The notes under the pieces: generated by a model | What the model was told of the DNA's origin: nothing | The model's input: only the letters and a program-made list of their open reading frames with translations | Database searches by the model: none | Assembly (NCBI GenBank): GCA_039188505.1 | Contig: JBCCZC010000085.1 | Coordinates: 1-16,151, forward strand | Source of the DNA: JBCCZC01 sp039188505 | GTDB taxonomy: Bacteria; Pseudomonadota; Gammaproteobacteria; Xanthomonadales; SZUA-38 | Length of the DNA stretch: 16,151 nt | Direction of reading: 5' to 3' | Shown: one piece after another, positions 1 to 7,179 of the stretch | How the letters are laid out: every line of letters starts with the position of its first letter | Position numbering within the stretch: position 1 is the stretch's first letter | Program-made: the position numbers and the translations under genes

Positions 1-1490
1 AGGCCGAGGGCATCGCGGGACACGTGTTCACGACCGGCGAAACGGTCACCGTTGCCGATGCCTACGCCGATGGCCGCTTAAATCCGGAGATCGACGGATC
101 GACCGGCTACCGGACCCGTAGCATCCTCTGCGTTCCCATCGTTCATCGTGACGGCCGCGCCATCGGCGTGATCCAGGCGCTCAACCGGCGCGAGGGCGGC
201 TTCACGCCTGCTTGCGCCGAGCGTCTTCGGGCCTTCGCCGCGCAGGCGGCCGTTGCCCTCGTCAACGCCCAGCTCTTCGCCGACCTCGACGGCATGCGGC
301 GCTACAGCGAATCGATCCTGCGGAGCCTGTCGAACGGGGTCATCAGCCTCGACGCCCAGGGGCGCCTCGTGAAGGCCAACGCGGCCGCCCGGGTCCTCGC
401 CGGGATTCCCGACGACGGCGCGGGCAAGCCGCTGACAGCGCTCGTCGATCCACGCAGTGCCAGCTGGCTCACGCTCCTCGACGGGGATGCCGAGAAGAGC
501 TATCTGGCGGACGTCGCGCTCCAGGCGGCCGACGGACAGCAGCATGACGTCAATATCAGCCGGGTCCCCCTCACGGACCTGAACGACGATCCGATCGGCG
601 CGCTGCTGGTGCTTGAGGACATCACCGCGGAAAAACGGGTGCGCTCGACGCTGTCCCGCTACCTGCCCGGCCAGGTGGCCGAGCGTGTCCTCACCGATCC
701 CGAAAACAACCTGGGGGGTGTGGCGCAGACGGCCACCGTGCTGTTCTCCGATATCCGTAGCTTTACCTCGATCTCCGAGACCATCGGCGCCCGGGCGACG
801 GTGTCGATGCTGAACGAGTACTTCTCGGCCATGGCCGAAGCGGTCCTGGTGAACAATGGCATCGTCGACAAGTATATCGGCGACGCGATCATGGCCGTAT
901 TCGGCGTCCCCTTCACGACGGAATCCGACGCCGACAACGCGGTTCTGGCGTCGATCAGCATGCTCGGGCGTCTCGATGCCCTGAACCGACGCCGCGAGGC
1001 GCGCGGCGAGGCGCCGATCAGTATCGGGATCGGGCTGTCCACCGGCGAGGTCGTCGCCGGCAATGTCGGCTCGAGCCGGCGCATGGACTACACGGTCATC
1101 GGGGACACGGTGAACCTTGCGGCCCGCCTCGAGTCGGCGACGAAGGCCTACGGTGCGTCGCTCGTCGCGGCCGAGGGTACCGTCGCGGCGCTCAGCGGCG
1201 AGTATCCGCTGCGGAAGATCGACCGGATCCGGGTGCGCGGCAAGGGCGAACCGGTCAAGCTCTATCAGCTGTTCTCGCCGGCTTCAGCGCCGACGGGGGA
1301 AGCGCTCGAGATCTTCGCGGCGGGGAGAGCGCTCTTCATCGAACAGCAGTGGCATGATGCGGAACGACGATTCGAGGACGTGCTGCGCCTCGATCCCGAT
1401 GACGGCGCGGCTGCCCTCCACATCGAACGCTGCCGACGCTTCCGACAGGTGGCGCCGCCTCCCGATTGGGACGGCGTCGCGATCCTCTGA
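1..1490 (+). CDS. GAF-PAS class III adenylate/guanylate cyclase with C-terminal TPR-like segment (5' partial)
   Basis: The reading frame is open from the window edge (first full codon at base 3), and residues before the first GTG at 24 already fit a GAF domain (AEGIAGHVFTTGE), so the gene begins upstream. Counting from base 3: end of a GAF sensor domain at about 1-92, a PAS domain at about 98-206, a cyclase homology domain at about 236-424, and a TPR-like helical pair at about 436-470. Cyclase signatures are complete: metal-binding Asp250 in FSDIRSFT, Lys290 and Asp294 in DKYIGDAIMAVFG, and Asn371 and Arg375 in TVNLAARLES. Thr364 stands where mammalian cyclases have Asp, which is typical of class IIIb enzymes. 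It should convert ATP to cAMP in response to a ligand or redox signal, but the substrate is inferred and GTP cannot be strictly excluded. No membrane segment is visible in this part. The next gene starts 28 nt downstream. Confidence 0.93.
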   Translation, partial: AEGIAGHVFTTGETVTVADAYADGRLNPEIDGSTGYRTRSILCVPIVHRDGRAIGVIQALNRREGGFTPACAERLRAFAAQAAVALVNAQLFADLDGMRRYSESILRSLSNGVISLDAQGRLVKANAAARVLAGIPDDGAGKPLTALVDPRSASWLTLLDGDAEKSYLADVALQAADGQQHDVNISRVPLTDLNDDPIGALLVLEDITAEKRVRSTLSRYLPGQVAERVLTDPENNLGGVAQTATVLFSDIRSFTSISETIGARATVSMLNEYFSAMAEAVLVNNGIVDKYIGDAIMAVFGVPFTTESDADNAVLASISMLGRLDALNRRREARGEAPISIGIGLSTGEVVAGNVGSSRRMDYTVIGDTVNLAARLESATKAYGASLVAAEGTVAALSGEYPLRKIDRIRVRGKGEPVKLYQLFSPASAPTGEALEIFAAGRALFIEQQWHDAERRFEDVLRLDPDDGAAALHIERCRRFRQVAPPPDWDGVAIL

Positions 1491-1518
1491 AATCGATCTC
1501 AAGGACGATCCCCATTCC

Positions 1519-2214
1519 ATGACAACCGAACCCCAGGGCGTCCTCCAGCGCCCGACCGAGCGCGTCGGCGCCGTGCCGGATCGCCACCGCGTGATCCTCG
1601 TCGGCGCAACGGGCCTCGTGGGCCGCGAGGCCGCGCAGCAGGCGGCCGACAATCCCTACATCGGTCTCGCGTGCCCGGTGCGGCAGGTGCCGCCGGACGC
1701 CACCGAACGACACGGCATGAGCGAAGTCGACTTCGACGACCTCGAGGCCTCGGAGTTCGACTGGAAGGCGGACGGCATCGCCATCTCCCTCGGCACCACC
1801 ATGAAGTCGGCAGGCTCGCGGGAGGCTTTCGAGGCGGTGGATCTCGGGCTCGTCATCGACGTGGCCCGGCGGGCTCGGGAGGCTGGGACGCCGACCTGCG
1901 CCGTAGTCTCGTCCATCAACGCCAGCGCCCGGAGCGGCAACTTCTACCTTCGCACCAAGGGACGGATGGAGGAGGCGCTGCGGGCGCTTGGCTTTCCGAC
2001 CCTCGTTGTCTTGCGCCCCTCACTGCTGGCCGGGCAGCGGCGGGAGCTTCGGATCGGTGAGCAACTGGGCCTGCTCGCTGCCGCGGTGTTCCGCCCGCTG
2101 GTGCCCGAGCGCTATCGTGCGGTGCCCGCTGACGCGGTGGCGCGGGCGCTCCTCGCCGGCGCCATGGATCGCCTCCCGGGCGAGCGACTCATCCGTTCCG
2201 AGGACATCCGCTGA
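1519..2214 (+). CDS. TIP30/HTATIP2-like atypical short-chain dehydrogenase (NAD(P)-binding)
   Basis: A 231-residue Rossmann-fold protein. The dinucleotide-binding loop GATGLVG is at residues 29-35. A Ser131-Ser132 pair is followed by Tyr143-x3-Lys147 (YLRTK), the SDR catalytic pattern. The stretch from YLRTKG through the LRPSLL motif (residues 143-170) resembles the HTATIP2/TIP30 and YbjT-like atypical SDR group. The substrate is unknown; members of this group bind NADP and many have no defined reaction. I chose ATG 1519 because the frame extends much further upstream only as a shadow of the cyclase gene, and the Rossmann strand begins about 24 residues after this ATG. AAGGA at 1501-1505 is a possible but distant ribosome site. 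The gene lies 28 nt after the cyclase, and its TGA overlaps the probable CTG start of the TfoX-domain gene, so all three are likely one transcript. Confidence 0.85.
   Translation: MTTEPQGVLQRPTERVGAVPDRHRVILVGATGLVGREAAQQAADNPYIGLACPVRQVPPDATERHGMSEVDFDDLEASEFDWKADGIAISLGTTMKSAGSREAFEAVDLGLVIDVARRAREAGTPTCAVVSSINASARSGNFYLRTKGRMEEALRALGFPTLVVLRPSLLAGQRRELRIGEQLGLLAAAVFRPLVPERYRAVPADAVARALLAGAMDRLPGERLIRSEDIR
2200..2204 (+). promoter_or_regulatory. Ribosome binding site supporting a CTG start at 2211
   Basis: GAGGA lies 6 nt before CTG 2211, which is ideal spacing. No ATG, GTG or TTG exists in this frame between the upstream in-frame stop (2130-2132) and ATG 2262, so this site helps decide the start of the TfoX-domain gene. 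Confidence 0.5.
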
Positions 2215-2498
2215 GTAGGGAGCTGGCTGCGCTGCGCGGCCTGGGCGCACGGTCGGCCGCGATGCTGGTGGCTGTCGGGATCACGAGCGAGGCCGAGCTG
2301 CGGCAGCTCGGGAGTGTCGCTGCCTTCCTCCGGGTCGCCGCAAACGGGCAGGGTACGCCGAGTCTGAATCTGCTCTTCGCCCTCGAAGGTGCGCTCACGG
2401 ACCGCGATTGGCGCGAGATCGCCCGTCAAGACGGCGCAAGACTTCGCCTTGCGCTGGAAGACGCCCAGGCTGGCGGTGCGACCTGGGGGCCTGGCTGA
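2211..2498 (+). CDS. Stand-alone TfoX C-terminal domain protein, probable CTG start
   Basis: The protein is a short helix-hairpin-helix type domain of about 95 residues. It has the TfoX/Sxy C-terminal family pattern: an LRGLGARSAAML segment, then VGI, then LRQLG, then SLNLLFALEGAL. Full-length TfoX/Sxy proteins, which help activate competence genes together with cAMP-CRP, also have an N-terminal domain that is absent here. Stand-alone C-terminal-domain proteins are known but their function is not. The first conventional start, ATG 2262, would remove the conserved first helix. CTG 2211 overlaps the TGA of the upstream gene as CTGA and has GAGGA 6 nt before it, so I place the start there; CTG 2223, 2232 or 2241 are alternatives. 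The reading frame and family are more certain than the start. The gene converges on uvrA across a 151-nt gap in which I see no clear terminator. Confidence 0.75.
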   Translation: MSRELAALRGLGARSAAMLVAVGITSEAELRQLGSVAAFLRVAANGQGTPSLNLLFALEGALTDRDWREIARQDGARLRLALEDAQAGGATWGPG

Positions 2499-2649
2499 CG
2501 CTTGCTCGGATCGGGCTGTTCGGGATCCCTGTGGGGGACGGCCACGGCGGCGCATGCGCGGACCGGGCTTCGCTTGGATTGGGCGGTTGCGCTTGCGGGA
2601 CGACCTGCCCTCGGGCACGTAGGCGGGGGGGCGTCACGCCGGAGCGGCG

Positions 2650-5502
2650 TCAGCCCGTGGCCGATCTCGGCGCTTCGGCCATGCCCAGCGTGCGCGCCAG
2701 GAACTGACCCGTATAGGACCCCGCCACCGTCGCGACCGTTTCCGGGGTGCCCGAGGCGATGATCTGACCGCCACCGTCGCCGCCCTCGGGACCGAGATCG
2801 ATGATCCAGTCCGCCGTCTTTATGACGTCCAGGTTGTGCTCGATCACCACCACTGTGTTGCCGTGGTCGCGCAGCGTATGCAGGACCTGGAGGAGCTGCT
2901 CGATGTCGCGGAAGTGGAGCCCGGTCGTCGGCTCGTCAAGGATGTAGAGGGTCTTTCCCGTATCCCGCTTCGAGAGCTCGCGAGCGAGCTTCACGCGCTG
3001 GGCTTCTCCGCCGGAGAGGGTCGTGGCGCTCTGGCCGAGGGTCAGGTAGGAGAGGCCGACGTCGGTAAGCGTCTGCAGCTTGCGGGCGATCGTCGGAACC
3101 GGCTTGAAGAAATCCAGCGCGTCCTCGATGGTCATCTGCAGGACCTGGTGGATGTTCTTGCCCTTGTAGGTGACCTCGAGCGTTTCCCGGTTGTAGCGTT
3201 GGCCCTTGCACACGTCGCACGGGACATAAACGTCGGGAAGGAAGTGCATCTCCACGCGGATCATGCCGTCGCCCTGGCAGGCCTCGCAGCGGCCGCCGCG
3301 AACGTTGAAGCTGAAGCGTCCGGGCTTGTAGCCGCGCGAGCGCGCCTCCTGGGTGCCCGCGAACAGCTCTCGAATCGGCGTGAAGAGCTGCGTATACGTT
3401 GCCGGGTTTGACCGCGGTGTCCTACCGATGGGGCTCTGGTCGATCTCGACGACCTTGTCGAAGTGCTCGAGCCCCTCGAGCCGCTCGTAGGGCGACGGAC
3501 GATGCGACGCCTTGTTCAGCTCGCGCGCCACGATCTTGTAGAAGGTGTCGTTGATCAGCGTGGACTTGCCCGAGCCGCTGACCCCGGTAACGCAGGTCAT
3601 CAGCCCCACCGGAATCTCGAGATCTACCTTCTGGAGATTGTTGCCGGTCGCACCCTCGAGGCGACAGACGCGATCCGGGTCGAAAGGCAGCCGCTCGGCC
3701 GGGACGGCGATCTGGCGCTTGCCGCTCAGGTACTGGCCCGTCAACGACTCGGACGAACGCTCGATATCCGCCGGCGAGCCCTGGGCCACGATCTGGCCGC
3801 CGTGGACGCCCGCGCCGGGCCCAATGTCGACGACGTGGTCGGCGCTTCGGACCGCGTCCTCGTCATGCTCGACGACGATAACGGTGTTGCCGAGATCCTT
3901 CAGCCGGAACAGCGTGTCGAGCAGGCGCTGGTTGTCACGCTGGTGCAGACCGATCGATGGTTCGTCGAGCACGTACATCACGCCGACGAGGCCGGCGCCG
4001 ATCTGGGAGGCCAGGCGGATCCGCTGGGCCTCTCCGCCGGAAAGGGTGTCCGCCTGGCGCTCGAGCGTCAGGTAGTCGAGGCCGACGTTGACCAGGAACG
4101 TCAGCCGCTCGCGGATCTCTTTCATGATCTTCGCCGCGATTTCCCCGCGCCAGCCCTCGAGCTCGAGGCCGTCGAAGAGCTCCAGGGCGAAACCGATCGG
4201 CATCCGCGAAATCGCCGGCAGGTTGCGGTCGGCGACGAAGACGTGCCGCGCCCCCCGGTTCAGACGCTCACCGTTGCACTCGGGACAGGGCTGCTCGCTG
4301 ATGTACCGGGAAAGCTCATCGCGGATGACCGGAGACTCCGTTTCCCGATAGCGGCGTTCGAGGTTCGGGATGATGCCCTCGAAGCGGTGCGTCCGGATCG
4401 TCTCGTCACCGCGCTCGGAGAGGTAGCGAAAGCGGACCTTCTCCTCACCGCTGCCGTAGAGGATCTTCTCCTGGATCTTCGGGTCGAGGTCGGCGAAGGC
4501 GTCGTCGACGTCGAAACCGTAGTGGGCCGCAAGCGAGGTAATGAGCTGAAAATAGTAGGTGTTGCGTCGATCCCAGCTGCGCACGGCGCCGGCAGCAAGA
4601 CTCCGGTCCGGATGTGCGACGACGCGCTCGCGGTCGAAGAACTGGGTCACGCCGAGGCCGTCGCAGCGCGGGCATGCGCCGGTCGGATTATTGAACGAGA
4701 ACAGCCGCGGCTCGAGCTCCTGCAGGCTGTAGCCGCAGATCGGGCAGGAGAACTGGCTCGAGAAGACGAGGTCGATATCGTCTTCGTCGTTCATCGCGAT
4801 CACGCGGGCGACGCCGTCGGCCATGGCCAACGCGGTCTCGAACGACTCCGCCAGGCGCTGCTTCATGTCCGGCTTGACCTTGAAGCGATCGACCACGGCT
4901 TCGATGGTGTGCTTGACCCGCAGCTTGAGCGGAGGCACGTCGTCGAGATCGTAGACCGTCCCGTCGACGCGGACGCGGACGAAGCCCTGGGCGCGAAGTT
5001 CATTGAAGAGCTGAACGTGCTCGCCCTTGCGCTCCTTGACGACCGGCGCCAGCAGCATCAGCCGGGTCCCTTCCTCGAGCCCGACCACCTGGTCGACCAT
5101 CTGGCTGACGGTCTGCGCCTCGAGAACCTCGTCGTGGTCCGGGCAGCGCGGCTGACCGACACGGGCGAAGAGCAGTCGCAGGTAGTCGTGGATCTCGGTG
5201 ATCGTGCCGACCGTCGAGCGCGGATTGTGCGAGGTCGACTTCTGCTCGATCGAGATGGCGGGCGAGAGCCCCTCGATATGATCGACGTCCGGCTTCTCCA
5301 TCATCGACAGGAACTGCCGCGCGTAGGCCGATAGCGATTCCACATAGCGGCGCTGGCCTTCCGCATAGATCGTGTCGAACGCCAGCGACGACTTGCCCGA
5401 GCCCGAAAGGCCCGTGATCACGATCAGCTGATCGCGGGGCAGGGTGATGTCGATGTTCTGGAGATTGTGCGTCCGCGCGCCGCGGATCAGGATCTCGTCC
5501 AT
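2650..5502 (-). CDS. uvrA: UvrA, excinuclease ABC subunit A
   Basis: This 950-residue protein (E. coli UvrA is 940) is the damage-recognition ATPase of nucleotide excision repair, working as a dimer with UvrB in the cytoplasm. Two ABC ATPase modules are visible: Walker A GLSGSGKSS at residues 31-39 and GVSGSGKST near 638-646, each with an LSGGEAQR signature. Zinc-binding cysteine pairs CPIC...CPRC sit near residues 253-283, and CEAC...CDVC near 737-765. A further CPEC pair lies near 409. The start is ATG 5502, giving the canonical MDEILIRGARTHNL opening. A 35-codon in-frame extension to 5607 is rejected because it has no family match, and CCAGGA at 5508-5513 is a good ribosome site. The gene follows an aldehyde dehydrogenase gene across a terminator, so it probably has its own promoter. 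I saw no CTGT-N8-ACAG LexA box upstream. Confidence 0.98.
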   Translation of the reverse strand: MDEILIRGARTHNLQNIDITLPRDQLIVITGLSGSGKSSLAFDTIYAEGQRRYVESLSAYARQFLSMMEKPDVDHIEGLSPAISIEQKSTSHNPRSTVGTITEIHDYLRLLFARVGQPRCPDHDEVLEAQTVSQMVDQVVGLEEGTRLMLLAPVVKERKGEHVQLFNELRAQGFVRVRVDGTVYDLDDVPPLKLRVKHTIEAVVDRFKVKPDMKQRLAESFETALAMADGVARVIAMNDEDDIDLVFSSQFSCPICGYSLQELEPRLFSFNNPTGACPRCDGLGVTQFFDRERVVAHPDRSLAAGAVRSWDRRNTYYFQLITSLAAHYGFDVDDAFADLDPKIQEKILYGSGEEKVRFRYLSERGDETIRTHRFEGIIPNLERRYRETESPVIRDELSRYISEQPCPECNGERLNRGARHVFVADRNLPAISRMPIGFALELFDGLELEGWRGEIAAKIMKEIRERLTFLVNVGLDYLTLERQADTLSGGEAQRIRLASQIGAGLVGVMYVLDEPSIGLHQRDNQRLLDTLFRLKDLGNTVIVVEHDEDAVRSADHVVDIGPGAGVHGGQIVAQGSPADIERSSESLTGQYLSGKRQIAVPAERLPFDPDRVCRLEGATGNNLQKVDLEIPVGLMTCVTGVSGSGKSTLINDTFYKIVARELNKASHRPSPYERLEGLEHFDKVVEIDQSPIGRTPRSNPATYTQLFTPIRELFAGTQEARSRGYKPGRFSFNVRGGRCEACQGDGMIRVEMHFLPDVYVPCDVCKGQRYNRETLEVTYKGKNIHQVLQMTIEDALDFFKPVPTIARKLQTLTDVGLSYLTLGQSATTLSGGEAQRVKLARELSKRDTGKTLYILDEPTTGLHFRDIEQLLQVLHTLRDHGNTVVVIEHNLDVIKTADWIIDLGPEGGDGGGQIIASGTPETVATVAGSYTGQFLARTLGMAEAPRSATG

Positions 5503-5528
5503 GCTTGTCCTGGTTGCTGACCGGTCGA

Positions 5529-5544
5529 GCGGGCAGGCGCCCGC
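5529..5544 (-). other. GC-rich hairpin upstream of uvrA
   Basis: A perfect 6-bp inverted repeat, GCGGGC and GCCCGC around AGGC, lies 27 nt before the uvrA start. It could fold in the leader RNA. With no U-tract it is not a terminator, and any function is unknown. Confidence 0.35.
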
Positions 5545-5608
5545 CGAAGTCCCCCAGTGTGACCCAAAAGCGTGATGAGAGTGTAGTCCGCAGTACGAAT
5601 CCCGCATG

Positions 5609-5639
5609 AAAAAGGGGACGCCGCTCGCGCGACGTCCCC
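5609..5639 (-). terminator. Intrinsic terminator after the aldehyde dehydrogenase gene
   Basis: Read on the minus strand, a 7-bp stem GGGGACG/CGTCCCC (5633-5639 with 5614-5620) with a 12-nt GC-rich loop is followed at once by five T residues (5613-5609). It lies about 31 nt after the aldehyde dehydrogenase stop and separates that gene from uvrA. Confidence 0.8.
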
Positions 5640-5670
5640 CGCTGTGCCTGCTGCTTGCTGCGTGCGGGCC

Positions 5671-7110
5671 CTAGAGAGCGAGGGACCGCAAGACCGCCAT
5701 CTTGGAAATCTGCATTTCCTCGAAGGTGAAATCGATGCCGCCGACGCCGTGCCCGGAGACCCGCAGGCCCGCGAACGGCATCCAGTCGACCCGGAACGCG
5801 GTGTGGTCGTTGATCATCACGGCCGATGCGTCGAGGCCGCGGTAGGCGGTCATCGCCGTGTCGATGTCCTGGGTGAACACGGCGGCCTGGAAGGACACGT
5901 CGAGGGCGTTCGCCCGTGCCAGTGCCTCGTCCATGTCGTCGTACTCGTAGACGCAGACGACCGGCCCGAAGACCTCGTTCCGACTGATCGTGGCGTCGTC
6001 GGAGGGGTTGAGCAGCACGGTGGGGCGGTAGCAGTTGTAGTCGAGGCGGGCGCCGCCCGTGACGAGCTCGGCCCCGCCGGACACCGCCTCATTGACCCAT
6101 TCCTCGATGCGATCGACCTCGCCCGGGTTGATGAGCGGCCCCACTTCCGTTTCCGGCAGGCGCGGATCGCCGACCTTCAGCTGGTCGCCGGCCGCCGCGA
6201 TCCGGCCCGCGAGATCCCGCGCGATCGAGCGGTGCGCGAAGATACGCTGGACGGATACGCAGACCTGCCCGGCGTGGTAGAAGCCGCCCTTGGTCAGCAG
6301 GGGCACCGCGTTGTCGAGGTCCGCGTCGGCCGCCACGATCACCGGGGCCACGCCACCGTGCTCGAGGGCGCAGCGGGCGCCGGGAGCGAGCTTCGAGCGC
6401 AGCATCCAGCCGACCTTGGCGCTGCCGATGAAGCTGAAGAAGCCCGTCCGGGCATCGGCGACCAGGCCGGTGGCAATGCGGTTGTTCTCGGTGGTGGTGA
6501 CCTGGCACCACTCGTCGGGCAGTCCGGCCTCGCGCAGGATGTGAACGAAGCGGAAGCAGGAGAGCGACGTTGCCGCAGCGGGCTTCACCAGCACCGGGCA
6601 GCCGGCGGCGATCGCCGGGGCGACCTGGTGAACGATGAGGTTCAGCGGGTGGTTGAAGGCGCTGACCGCCACGACGACGCCGATCGGCTCGTGCATGGAG
6701 AAGGAGATACGATTGGCCGAGGCGCCCGTGACGCCCATCGGGTACTGGGTGCCCGACTGGCTCTTGAGGCATTCCGCCGCCAGTTCGACGCCCTCGATGG
6801 CCCGCGCGACCTCGACCTGAGAGTCCATGAGCGGCTTGCCGCCCTCGGAGGCCGCACCGAGCGCGAGAGCGTCGGCACGCTCCTTCATGATGGCGGCGGC
6901 GCGGTGGAGGATCGCAAGCCGCTCGGGGACCGGCAGCCACTTCGAGCGGTCCCGGTAAAGCCCATGGGCCGTGGCCATGGCCTGTTCGGCCAGGGTTTCG
7001 TCGATCGTGTCGACCGTCGCCAGCAGTTCGTCGTCATAGGGACAGCGAACCTCGACCTGGCCCGTGGGCGTGCCGCCGCCGGCCAGGGTCAATCCAAAGT
7101 GCTCCGCCAT
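5671..7110 (-). CDS. NAD(P)-dependent aldehyde dehydrogenase, family 21-like
   Basis: A 479-residue soluble enzyme of the aldehyde dehydrogenase superfamily, oxidising an aldehyde to the acid with NAD(P)+. Visible active-site residues are Asn153 (AFNHPLN), Lys176 (VLVKPAAATS), general base Glu250 (ALEHGGVAP), nucleophile Cys284 (AGQVCVSVQR) and Glu379 (NEVFGP). The GQVCVSVQRI segment and the ending MINDHTAFRVDWMPFAG resemble the ALDH family 21/phosphonoacetaldehyde-dehydrogenase-like branch, but the true substrate cannot be read from sequence. The usual ELGG is EHGG here. Start ATG 7110 is preferred over ATG 7143 because a strong GGGAGG ribosome site (7119-7124) lies 8 nt before it. The gene is followed by a clear intrinsic terminator and preceded by a terminator-like hairpin, suggesting it is expressed separately from uvrA and perhaps from the dap operon. 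Confidence 0.92.
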   Translation of the reverse strand: MAEHFGLTLAGGGTPTGQVEVRCPYDDELLATVDTIDETLAEQAMATAHGLYRDRSKWLPVPERLAILHRAAAIMKERADALALGAASEGGKPLMDSQVEVARAIEGVELAAECLKSQSGTQYPMGVTGASANRISFSMHEPIGVVVAVSAFNHPLNLIVHQVAPAIAAGCPVLVKPAAATSLSCFRFVHILREAGLPDEWCQVTTTENNRIATGLVADARTGFFSFIGSAKVGWMLRSKLAPGARCALEHGGVAPVIVAADADLDNAVPLLTKGGFYHAGQVCVSVQRIFAHRSIARDLAGRIAAAGDQLKVGDPRLPETEVGPLINPGEVDRIEEWVNEAVSGGAELVTGGARLDYNCYRPTVLLNPSDDATISRNEVFGPVVCVYEYDDMDEALARANALDVSFQAAVFTQDIDTAMTAYRGLDASAVMINDHTAFRVDWMPFAGLRVSGHGVGGIDFTFEEMQISKMAVLRSLAL

Positions 7111-7118
7111 GGTCGAAT

Positions 7119-7124
7119 CCTCCC
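7119..7124 (-). promoter_or_regulatory. Shine-Dalgarno site fixing the aldehyde dehydrogenase start
   Basis: GGGAGG on the minus strand lies 8 nt before ATG 7110. It falls inside the frame of the longer alternative ATG 7143, which lacks a comparable site, so 7110 is the preferred start. Confidence 0.75.
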
Positions 7125-7125
7125 G

Positions 7126-7155
7126 AAAAAATCGTTCGGCCACCCGCTGGCGGCC
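7126..7155 (-). terminator. Possible terminator at the end of the map-glnD-dapDE operon
   Basis: On the minus strand, GGCCGCC (7155-7149) pairs with GGTGGCC (7144-7138) over a 4-nt loop, with one G-U pair. A run of six T residues (7131-7126) follows after 6 nt. The distance from stem to T-run is larger than ideal, so termination may be partial. It lies 24 nt after the exported-protein stop and just before the aldehyde dehydrogenase ribosome site. Confidence 0.4.
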
Positions 7156-7179
7156 CCCAAAACGCCGGGAGAAGAGACG

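Noticed and set aside
1117..1518. Upstream part of the SDR reading frame overlapping the cyclase gene
   Set aside because: Ser/Arg-rich shadow translation of the cyclase C-terminus; the Rossmann fold begins after ATG 1519.
2499..2649. Small open frames and short inverted repeats in the gap between the TfoX-domain gene and uvrA
   Set aside because: Frames here are Arg/Gly-rich and run into uvrA antisense. Repeats such as TGCCC-TC-GGGCA are too short or lack a T-run to be called terminators. I see nothing supported in this stretch.
3463..5334. Long plus-strand open frame (623 codons) antisense to uvrA
   Set aside because: It lies wholly opposite a clear uvrA gene. GC-rich coding DNA often gives long antisense frames, and the translation is rich in D, V, R and L with no recognisable motif.
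5503..5607. 35-codon N-terminal extension of UvrA
   Set aside because: UvrA begins MDEILIRGARTHNL as usual at 5502 with a good ribosome site; the extension has no family support.
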